This document shows, piece after piece, positions 54,501 to 64,000 of a stretch of DNA of 64,000 nt (the stretch's first letter is position 1; each line of letters opens with the position of its first letter). The notes below the pieces were generated by a model that saw only the letters and a program-made list of their open reading frames with translations, was not told where the DNA came from and did not search any database. The position numbers and the translations under genes were made by a program. The stretch lies in assembly GCA_013398275.1 (NCBI GenBank), contig VZSE01014389.1, positions 1,043,196-1,107,195 of the forward strand, given 5' to 3'. This DNA comes from Promerops cafer. Its lineage: Eukaryota; Chordata; Aves; Passeriformes; Nectariniidae.

Positions 54501-54995
54501 TGTATGGATGGCCTTGTGCAAACCATAGATAAGAACTTTGCATGTCCCAGGTTACAAACATTAAATAGTGAAGGCAGCATAGCAATACACACTGCGGTGA
54601 AATTCTCACTGTATAGAAGGCATGGATAAAAGTCTTAGGTTTTTTAAGTATAAAAGATTATTTGCATTGTATTGAAGTAATACATGGTTCTCCTTCTCTG
54701 CGCAAGGAATTTAATCCAGTGTGTGCAAATCTGCATTAGAATTCATGTCGTTATAGGCTTTGAAGAAAAACAAAACATTTAAGTTTTTTGTATCTACACA
54801 TAAGGTCAGAGCTACCTCTTTTAGATAGATACTATTCATATTTGCTTGCATGCACATGTATCACACTGCAGTAAGCAGTTAATAAGAGAAACACGTTAGC
54901 CTTTCATAATTTTTTTAAAGTGCTCAATGACAATAAGAGTCTTTACAGCTCATAAAGTGAACCATAAGGCTCTGTTCAAACAATGACAGCATTAC
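45589..54995 (-). other. GREM2: GREM2 intron 1, central-right segment
   Basis: Unique AT-rich sequence. The only simple tracts seen are an AT dinucleotide run at about 48,090-48,103 and A runs at 50,205-50,219. No recognisable exon, RNA gene or transposable element was found on either strand. Confidence 0.65.
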
Positions 54996-55205
54996 ACAAT
55001 CACAGAATGGCTTGGGTTAAAAGGGAAATTTAAAGACCTGCCAGTCCAATCCCCCTGCCACGGGCAATGACATATTCCACTCGACCAGGATGCTGAAAAC
55101 CCCATGCAACCTGGTCTTGAACATCTGCAGTGACAGGACATACACAGCTTCTCTGAGCAAGCTGCTCCTGGCTCTCACCACTCCCACTACCCCATGTCAT
55201 TTCAG
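54996..55205 (-). mobile_element. CR1 LINE, 3' fragment on the minus strand
   Basis: Starting at CAATCACAGAATGGCTTGGG, the sequence follows the reverse complement of the CR1 3' end: a GACCTGCCAGTCCAATCCCC block, CTGCCACGGGCAATGACAT, CAACCTGGTCTTGAACA and ACACAGCTTCTCTGAGCAA are all readable with moderate divergence. It fades out near 55,205. The insertion has the same orientation as GREM2 transcription. It is a typical short dead copy with no coding capacity. Confidence 0.92.
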
Positions 55206-55654
55206 AAGATTTGGGAATTCTAGTCTCCAGGCTGTCTCTTAAATAACAATCTTATCTAAAGATTTTCCACACTTAGCAACTAAGCCCGTCTATCTAGACC
55301 AATAAGGCCACTCAGTACTAACAGGGTTTTGAAGACATCATGCAAGGAGTCTGCACCTACCAACCTCGTCAGTTAGAGGATATACAGTGTTTTGAACACT
55401 TATGTCAACATTTACAGCACAGTTTCTGAACCAGTTTCCCATATGTATTGATTGTATACTGTTTCAGACATGCCAGAGGGCACAAAGAAAAGCTGGAACA
55501 GAATTAAGACACAGCCTAATGGCTAGAAGCAGAGCTAAAGGCAGGATCATCCTTTTAGTTTGTAAGTTTAAACCTATGCCTAGCTAAACTGATGTCACAC
55601 GGGCACAGCTGTAGGAAGAACAAAACATGGATACTCTCTGGACCACTAATACTT

Positions 55655-56220
55655 TGTGATGCTTTTGACAGGGAGAGTTAATAGAGTTAATTTTCCTGAC
55701 AGTAGCTGGTATGCAGCTGCTTTGGATATGACAGTGTTGATAACACAGGGAAGGTTTAGCTATTGCCAAGCAGCACTTTCATGGCATCAAGGCCTTTTCT
55801 GCTTCTGCTTCTGATCTGACCCCACTAGAAAGAAGGCTGGGGATGAACAAGAAGCAGGGGGACACAACCATGACAGCTGACCCCACCTCACACATGGGAT
55901 ACTTGAGACCATATGGTGACATGGTAGGAGAACTGTTTGCAGTGATGTTTGTCGTGCCAAGTCACTGCTGCACATGATGAAGCCCTGCTTTCCTGGGGAT
56001 GGCTGAACACCTGCCTGCACGTGGGAAGGAGTGAACAAATTCTCAGTTTTGCTTTGCTTGTGTATTCAGCTTTTGCTTTCCCTATTAAACCATCTTTATC
56101 TCAACCCACAAGTTTTAATGCTTTTACTCTTTTGATTCTCTCTCCCGATCCCACCAGGCAGGGGAGTCTGTGAACACCTCTGTGGGGCTTAGTAGCCAGA
56201 CAAGGCTAAACCATAACACA
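55655..56220 (+). mobile_element. Solo LTR of an avian endogenous retrovirus
   Basis: The element is about 565 bp, beginning near TGTGATGCTTTTGACAGGG and ending near CCATAACACA. Features that match a widespread bird LTR type are AGAGTTAATTTTCCTGACAG, GTAGCTGGTATG, GTGTTGATAACACAGGG, CAAGGCCTTTTCTGCTTCTG, GGACACAACCATGACAGCTG, TTTATCTCAACCCACAAG and a TGTGGGGCTTAGTAGCC segment near the end. CCTATTAAAC at 56082 supplies an ATTAAA polyadenylation signal for the R region. No gag, pol or env sequence and no second LTR is next to it, so it is a solo LTR left by recombination. I cannot assign the ERV class with certainty. Boundaries are accurate to a few bases, and no clean target-site duplication was seen. 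Confidence 0.88.
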
Positions 56221-56230
56221 GATTTCAGAG

Positions 56231-56266
56231 ATTATTAGATTCTGTCTAATTATTAGATTCTGTCTA
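56231..56266. repeat. Perfect 2 x 18-bp tandem duplication
   Basis: ATTATTAGATTCTGTCTA occurs twice, head to tail, beginning about 10 bp after the LTR end. It is a simple local duplication, and the two copies are identical. Confidence 0.95.
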
Positions 56267-59200
56267 AAACACACTGGTCATGAATTGCAATCAAAAGGTC
56301 ATCACAGAAGTTTAGGAAAGGTTTACAATTAGTATGAAAACAGGACTTAAAAAACACACTGAAGCATGACTCTCATCCAAAAAATTCTACCAGTACTACT
56401 GTGTGACTGACTAACTGTTATATATGTACATCTAGAAGTTCAAAGTGTATCTGTTGCTCAAATTAAGGCATCAGCCTTAATCACAGTAAAGTAAGCCAGT
56501 GTTCAAATGTTTTTAAAGGAAAAATAAATATATTGGTGAAAAAATCTAATTTGGAGCACTTCATAACCAAAAAAGCTTAAATTGCAGTTCATTTTTATAA
56601 CAGAAAATGTCTCCCTTTAATGAATACAAACCTAACCATGCAGATTCTAATTTAACAATAAAAACAACTAATTTGGGGTGGTTTTATAAACAGTGACAAT
56701 AAATCTAAACCCATGATAAATATAATGACCAATAAGTTTCAATGTTCTTAAAAAACACATCTAAATTTCAGTGAGGAAGAAGAAAACTCAAACAACACGC
56801 ACAGCATTAGCATCTCAAACTCTCTGTATTTTACACATTCAGATAAAGCAACAGCTTAAGTCAATAATGTTTGACTGCTATCCAGTTATTTATATGAGTA
56901 AATGAAGCTGGCGTCCGAGTGGGGAGATGAACTGGCAATGTGCCGTGGAGCCTTGAGTTACAATTTGTATATAATAGGGCACACTGCAAGCACTCTGATT
57001 GTAGTCTATCTATCTATGTGGACAAAGCTAAGCAGAAGCGCCAAAACAGGCAATACTCTGGTTTACTTAATGACAGAGATTTCTTCTATCTGCAGGTGAA
57101 CTTGCCGAGGACAGATCTGCAGAAGAACTCACCCCAGCTGTGGCCTGAAGCCCCGGAGAGGCCAGCGGAGTTACATACACAGCAGTCTCCCTTGAGACAG
57201 GAAACCCTTGGTATGGGCTTCGTAACCTGCATTTGCAGTTCTACTGCCTGAATGGATCACCTAAAACCAGAATAAAAATTCCCATTGTTCCTGGAAGTCC
57301 TGAAGACTCCACAGCATGCAGGACTGTACCACAGCCATGGTTACAATGGAAAGGCATGGCCTTTAATGATATGATAACTCAGCTGGCATGGAAAGGTCAC
57401 CTCCACTGATTCCACAGACCTTTAAAGACCATTTGCGGGGAGGAGAGGAAAGCAAGAGAAAGGAAGTTATTCCTCCACAGCTTGAACAAATTACATCAGA
57501 CTTTAATATCTGAAGCAGGTTAGGAGCTCACATTCACATCTTACATCACCGGGAAAAGGAACAAATATTTTGGGGTGACTTCATGGGTAGGATACAAATC
57601 CATAAATTTCACACAAAGGGTGATACTTGCTTTTTAGGCTTGTTTCTAAGAAATTTCATAGTTGAGAGAAGTGTGGAAATTAACTAATTTCCCTAATCAC
57701 CTATTTATCAAATAAATGTATTACCATACACAGCATGAACAGCTAACCATAGTAGCTCCTATAACCAATAGCAACTTCATCCTGCAGATCCTACTAATTA
57801 CCAACACATGGAGGGAATAATCCACTGGCCTTTTGTGGTGCTCAGAAACACGCAGTAAGTATCTGCTCACTTTAGCAAGAGATCTGCCATTTTGGAGATG
57901 ATGAAGACATTTACAATAGTAGCTTATGTATCACCGTGTGATTATACATTCCCCTCTACTCCTTGTATTTCCAAAAAGATTTCCTGCATGCATTTCATAG
58001 CAAAATTACTTCATTCTATTTTACTGATTTGTAAGCAGCATTTGTGACCATGTAAAAATGACCTCTTAACTCAAAATTAGGAATGAAAAGTCATCCCTGT
58101 GGCCTTTTCTTTCTCCAGAATTCACTCTCTAGTTGAAACATTGGCCAAGGCACAAATAAACAAACATTAGTAAATATGAGACTGGACAGCCATTGCTTCT
58201 CAAGAGTAAAGTCTGCCAATGCCAGATATGGATCCAGAGATATTGCTGGTTTTACCTCTTCCAGAATAACTTTTCCAAGGAGCTACACCCTTGTCTAGCT
58301 TGCTCAAATTCTGAAAATTGCTGTTTATGACTGTGGCTGTAATAGCTGACCTAACCAGAAGTGCCAGGAATCAAACCACAGTCTTTGGAAAGCAACGAGA
58401 TCCATAAGATACAGACTCCTTATTTTGAGACATTATGCTATGAGATTCCCAATCCTAAGCCACACGAGATGGCTATGCCAGGATAACAGTTCAGATTCCG
58501 CAAATCACATCCATATTGTTAGTAAAAGTTTTTTTAGTGTCTGGTGTACTTTTAAATGGACACCAAATCTGTTTGTCGGAGAGAGTCTGAGCTCCTAAAT
58601 AAATAGTGATAAATTTCCTAATACTACTGGGCAGAGTGTTCCTGCAAGTACAACGTGTGTTTATCAGTTTCCCACTGAGCTAGCGTTGACTTTCAAATTT
58701 CCTTTAATCTTATTATAGTAAACATAGTACAGCTCTCTGGCAAACAAGGGGAACATTCTTCCTGTAATATCATATGCTTCTTTTAAAGAAACCTTAGAGA
58801 TGTCCAGAAAATAATTAGGCTCAACTTGGAATAACACAATAAACTTGTTTCCAAAGAAACAAGTTTCACAAAATATTATATTTTTGGACTGAAAAAAATC
58901 ATGGCTATTTTTATAAAAAGAAGACTGGCAAATTCTGATAGGTACTCAAAATAGTGTTTGCATGTATCATATTTTTAAAGTCAGCTATTGAAACACCGAC
59001 AGAAAAATATTTTTCTAGTTGGAAGCAGTCTACCTGAATTGAAGGAAATAGCAACCGGAATTTTGGATTTAGAATTCAAAAAATAGGAGACTATTTTGTG
59101 AAGGAGCTTTTGCAATGCTCCTTCAAGAAGAAAGAACATCAAGTGCAGACAACTTTAAAAAAAATAAGATAAAGAAAACAAAATGGGATCTATTATGGTA

Positions 59201-61974
59201 CAGTTTGTATTTAAAGCCTCCTTTCATTTGAGAGGAATGTACGGTAGACAAAGGTGGGATTTGTCTTACAGTTCAAAAAAACCCAAAAATCTAGGCTGAG
59301 TTGTTGAATAACTTTATGTAAGTGACTGAAGGGACTTTGGGAACCTGAAAGCAAGACAGTTTCAGGTGACATATACTAGCTCAATTTCCAGTTTTGTGCA
59401 TTTGTCTTGTTTGCTTCAGGGTTTCTGTAGAAAAATAATCATTACATATATCAAAAATGAAACACAATGGTGCTACTTTCACATATTTTCTGTGATTTTT
59501 GAACAAAACAACAAATATTCCTAATAATATTCCTGTGACATTTGAATCTTCAGCTACCGTTAAGAAGCCACACGTTCTATGACTTTACCAGAGGCTCAGC
59601 TTCAGTAAGGAATGGAAGTATTAAAGAGACAGATGAACAATCTTCCCCCGCCTACATGGAATCCAGGATGCTTAGAATTTGTTTCACTTTGTAAGTAGTC
59701 TCTCTTCAGATTATCTCGGCAAAAGCTGTTCTCATTGAAGGATCGGGCAAAGTTTCCATGGACATCATTAATGAAGAATATAGACCAAAGTCAACAAACA
59801 TGCTTAGTATAAATCCATTGTGTGTAGTAATCTGAAAGGTGTCAGCCAGCGAACAATTTAAATCAAAATACAAGTGATAGCCATCTCTCTCTTTATTAGC
59901 AGACTTTACTGGATGCCTCCATTAAGTCATGCAACATGTTCACATATTCCCATCTTCTTTGCCTGTCAGCCTCCTCTTATTCCTCACAAAGGACACTGAG
60001 CTCCAAATTATGTTGACAGAACAGGAACGGACAAACGAGAGATGGATCATAACAAAGAACATGCCTAGAGCAAGGATGTCTGATATCTGAGAGCTTCCGT
60101 TTGGATGTTTTCCTTTTGGATAGAAGCTATGACCAACTATTTACACCCCTATCCCACGTTCTCCCACATATTTTTAAATGAAAACTTTCCAGATGTTATC
60201 TCAGTGGAGACTGGCCAGATTTATGGGCAGGATCTCGCTTAACTCTAAGCCAAGCTAGTGTTTCGGCCTCACTGGAAATGAGATTAGGTCTGAGATTTGC
60301 ACCAGGGAAAAAACCTGCCATTCCATGCCAGAAATGGTCATGGAGAATTTTTACAATGCTGTTTGGTTTTTTGTTAGCACTACTGTGTAATATCAGTCTA
60401 TTTGAGCATTATCATAACAGCACTTGAGTAGGCTAATAGGATAGATGGGACATGGCTGGAATCCACAACAAAAGTCCATGTAAACGGAGACGGGCAACTA
60501 ATTCACATCTAGACCAGCTCAACAGTTTCCCAACTCCAGAAAGTGTTTGTACAACACAAGGTCAACAAGGCGTTCTGCATGAGCTGTACAAGTGTTGTTT
60601 CCAAGTTTTAAGAGATGTTAAAAATTCAGGAAATTTTCAAGATTTATTGTGTTAAATCCACAGTCTGACGTTGTATTTGTGCACTGCCCATCACACTCAA
60701 TAAAAACTGGTTCCAAAATGAAATTTGGAGGGTAAATAATATATTTTCCTTTCACAGTGTACTTTACTTCTCCCACTTCCTTAACACAAAATAGACAGAA
60801 ACAAAATCTTTATGAGTCTTTCTCTACTTGAATATATCTCAATTTTAATTTCCTCAAGTTTCATTGCAAATTATGGTTTCTTAAAATACTCATTTCCTAA
60901 GCAACAATGACTTTAAAATTGTTGGGAATTTACCCTTTTTCTTTCTCTAAAAATCTTGTAATAAGGACAGTAGCATGCATATTTCTATATACAACTCGCG
61001 TTTACAGTATAACCAATTCTATATGGCAGCACCGTCTATATGAAAAACTGACCTTAGTAAATCCCCCTAACTTTTATGACTAATCCAAAATATACCATTA
61101 TAATTCTTAGAGATATTATCTGGACAGCAACAAAGAACAAAATATTCAGAATGTCATAGATAAGTATGGTTAAGCACAGAAGGAAAAAAAATGTTAGAGG
61201 TAGGTGCTGTAAGATGACTTTTTGAGAAAGACAGGTTACAACTGAAGTTGCCATGATTGTATCACACCAGATATTGAAAGATGGATTGCCCTCTGTTTTA
61301 ATGACCTGGAGCGAGACAGATTTTTATGGTCTGCTTCCCTTTCTGAAACATTCAAATTGATAGTAAAAAGCTTAATGCATTGAGAACAAGAAATACCATG
61401 GTTTCAAGTGATATATCATCACCTACACAACTCATGTTAAAATCTATACTTCATCCCACAGAGAAGATATGCACTAAAGTAAGACTTGGAGTAGACAATT
61501 TCTATCAGAAATACAGTCATATGAGTAAGAAACTCATAAAAAAGTAGCTCTCTTGTTTTTCACTTCCCATTGCTCTGCATAGCAAAACAATTTCTGCAAT
61601 CTAAAAGCAGTTTTGGAGCACGGTGATCCAGGACAAGAAGAATATTTGTATCAAGCACGCTATACACATACGTGTATCAAGCATGCAGTCCTACCATTTC
61701 CATCATGATTCAATGGAAATGCATGTAAAACTGAAGAGTTGGTAAGAAATCCACTTTTAGCAGCAATGACAACCATCTTGTTTCTACACGAAAGAAGGAT
61801 CTGATCCCTAATTGCTCTAATAATATATTTTTAAGTAAGAAATGCTTTCAAAAAAGAGATAACTGTTTATAATTAACATAATCATTTTTCAATTTAAAAT
61901 CATTTTCCCCAAAGAAGCAAATGAAAGAAAAACATGAAACCGTAAGAAGCCAGCCAAATCACAAAAAAAGCAGA
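56267..61974 (-). other. GREM2: GREM2 intron 1, right segment
   Basis: Unique AT-rich sequence. A small GC-richer patch near 57,095-57,250 follows an acceptor-like TTCTTCTATCTGCAG. It is open for about 50 codons but matches nothing I know and has no convincing donor. A diverged local repeat (GTATCAAGCACGC and GTATCAAGCATGC) lies at 61,649-61,686. No other element is seen. Confidence 0.6.
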
Positions 61975-62202
61975 GAAAACTGCAGGGGAGAAAAAAAAGG
62001 TTTAACATGTTTTAATCAAGCTTGAAGTTTTAAGTGGATATTTCTAAACATCTCCTCTTAAAACATTCCCCNAACCAGAGAATGGAAGTTTTTTCCCTTC
62101 ACAGTGAAAACTGCAGGGAGAAAAAAAAGGTTTAACATGTTTTAATCAAGCTTGAAGTTTTAAGTGGATATTTCTAAACATCTCCTCTTAAAACATTCCC
62201 CC
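61975..62202. repeat. Direct duplication of about 97 bp flanking an ambiguous base
   Basis: Copy 1 (about 61,975-62,071) and copy 2 (about 62,105-62,202) are nearly identical, offset by 130 bp along most of their length. They differ by one G in a GGGG/GGG run and by the length of the terminal C run. The N at 62,072 stands exactly at the end of copy 1, and a 32-bp spacer separates the copies. The coincidence with the N suggests either a mis-joined assembly gap or a true recent tandem duplication that caused the ambiguity. Confidence 0.95.
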
Positions 62203-64000
62203 CTGCCTGAGGCAACTAGACTCCAGGATCAGAGCACAATTCTCATCATGTGCTGGAACCCAGGAACTCCCCCCACAGGTGGGATCTCCTCCCAAGCCGT
62301 ACTTCTGGTGCCTGTGGGAGATGCAGTCAGCCATGATGCCGCACCAAGGGAACACAGCAAAGCATTTCTAAATGACAGTTTTAAAGTTTCAAGCCAACAC
62401 TTCTCACCACTCCCAAAGGCAATGAGGAATATAAACAGCCTTATGGACCTTTCTACAAAGAAGGGCTATGGCCAGTGCCAGGCAAACAACCAGGAAGAAG
62501 CACCAGCTGTCCTTTCCTAAATGCAACTGCTGTGTCCACACCCAGCAGACAAGAACAAGGCTAAACTATCCAAAGCTCCCACTCAAAAACTAGTCTTCTA
62601 TCACATGCCAGACTAGGAAAAAAAATACAAATTAGCCATCTTCATTTTGAACTGAAGAGATCTCAGCAGGACAGCCCCAGTTCCTTGCAGGGCTATGCTC
62701 TCCAGCTGAGCCAAGAGTTTTTTGGTAACAGATACCTGAGCAATGGTGCAAGAAGCAGGGACTAGCCCAAGCCCCTGGGAAAGACTGATAGTACAGGCTT
62801 CAGACTGCATGATACCTCAGGAACAGCACGCTGCAAATGGACCAGGTCTACTCTAGCAGCTAGCACAGCCCAACAGGAACTGACCGGCACAGCAAAACAT
62901 TTAGGCACAGAAGATGCTGTAAGTATCTTACAGGGTTTTACTTCAGGCTAGAGCTGGTCCTATGGATTGTATTTCCAGCAACAACTCTAGCACGTCTTTT
63001 AGTTTAGATTTATCTTAAAGGAATCCAGCTGGCCCACCATGAGGTATAATATGGAGGTGGACAGTAAGTGGAACAACTGAAGGACGGGCATCAAAAGCCC
63101 ACTCCTGACGTGAACCACAACACTATAAATGCACAACCACACCTGAGAGCATCTGCAAGCAGAGGGAAAGACTCTTTTGTGCTACTCTTTAAGATACTCT
63201 TCAGATGACAGTAAATCTGCACAGTAGCTTGAACCATTCAATTCTTACTCAGTAACTTGGAACTGCTCATTGAACCAATTCTAACTCTAGATCTGAAATT
63301 GGTAAATACCTCTGTACCAATCCCAAATTGGAATTCACCAGTTTCTGATGATTGGGTTAGAATTATTACGTTATTTTAGCAATAGTGATAGAATTAAACC
63401 AGTTACCAGATTTATTAAACAAAACTCAAACAGGACTATTTATTACAAAGGATGATCTGTATCTCTGAGATTTACACTTTCATAGATATTGACAAATGGT
63501 AACTGAAACCAAGCATCTTCCAATTTATTGATGCAGTTCAGTGGGTACTTCAGATATTAATTTTTACCCTCACCTGATACTGTGAAAAGAAACAAAAAAC
63601 TCCACAGTTAAATTCTTCAACTTTTCATACATTTGTTTTATTCCCCATTGAAAGTCATGCACAGTCTATTTGAAAGATAAAAAAAAAAAAAATGTATTTC
63701 CAACAAAACAAACCAATCAACTCAGAATCTTGGGTTAGCGGCATTTATTTTTGTGGCACTCTTGTGGAGGTCTTACTGATGCTTTTCATTGACACATCTT
63801 TCCCTTATCATACTGCAATGGAAGACCGAGCAAAACTCGCTGCTACTAGACACACCTTCTCCCCACACACAAGAGCTCTGCCTCAACAGCAGGCTGCAAC
63901 AGAGGTGAGAAGGCAAAATCCTACTTGTTAGGTTTCTCGCTCATCCTACAGCTGAGGTTTTGCAAACCAGTCCTCTCTTTTCAGCTGCAGTGATCACAAA
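62203..64000 (-). other. GREM2: GREM2 intron 1, right-edge segment
   Basis: Unique sequence with an A run at 63,679-63,692 and no recognisable exon or transposon. No CpG-rich promoter or first exon of GREM2 appears before the window ends, so intron 1 probably continues to the right. Confidence 0.6.

Noticed and set aside
62164..62520. 118-codon plus-strand open frame
   Set aside because: It does not start at an ATG and begins inside the duplicated block next to the N; there is no domain and it is likely chance.
63260..63365. Possible inverted repeat (CCAATTCTAACTC versus GGGTTAGAATTA)
   Set aside because: Only about nine bases pair exactly, with a long AT-rich loop; too weak to call a hairpin or transposon terminus.

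Overview
The window looks like nuclear DNA of a bird. It is AT-rich and intron-dominated. Two vertebrate developmental genes lie tail to tail, and the interspersed repeats are bird-type: one long and two short CR1 LINE fragments, and one solo LTR of a retroviral type common in birds. There is no bacterial, phage or plasmid content. The species cannot be fixed by eye.

Left third (1 to about 21,180, plus strand): the 3' end of FMN2 (formin-2). Three coding exons are readable: 2838-2987, 17635-17716 and 19095-19121. They join in frame with GT/AG boundaries. They encode the last part of the FH2 actin-nucleation domain and the short basic tail known in this formin subgroup as the Spire-binding (FSI) motif. 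A 3' UTR of about 2 kb follows, with a canonical poly(A) signal at 21154. The rest of this part is intron, including one intron of about 14.6 kb.

Middle (about 21,180 to 27,152): a short convergent intergenic interval, then GREM2 (gremlin-2/PRDC) on the minus strand. Its whole 168-residue coding sequence sits in one exon (27151-26645). A splice acceptor lies immediately upstream of the ATG, and an AT-rich 3' UTR runs down to a likely poly(A) signal near 24,335.

Right part (27,153 to 64,000): no exon is recognisable and no CpG-island promoter is visible. This is best read as GREM2 intron 1, with the noncoding first exon beyond the right edge. It holds a 1.75-kb dead CR1 element (about 34,190-35,955), short CR1 3' fragments (about 29,455 and 54,996), a perfect AATAG pentamer microsatellite (45,515-45,588), a solo LTR (about 55,655-56,220) and a ~97-bp direct duplication flanking an ambiguous base (61,975-62,202), which may be an assembly scar.

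The order FMN2(+) then GREM2(-) matches the human 1q43 neighbourhood, which supports both identifications. The two genes are not an operon: FMN2 acts on actin and GREM2 is a secreted BMP antagonist. I found no convincing undescribed system. The most useful leads are the 3'-end architecture of the convergent pair, a G-rich tract just upstream of the GREM2 acceptor, a uridine tract early in the GREM2 3' UTR, a shifted glycosylation sequon in GREM2, and the probable assembly duplication.
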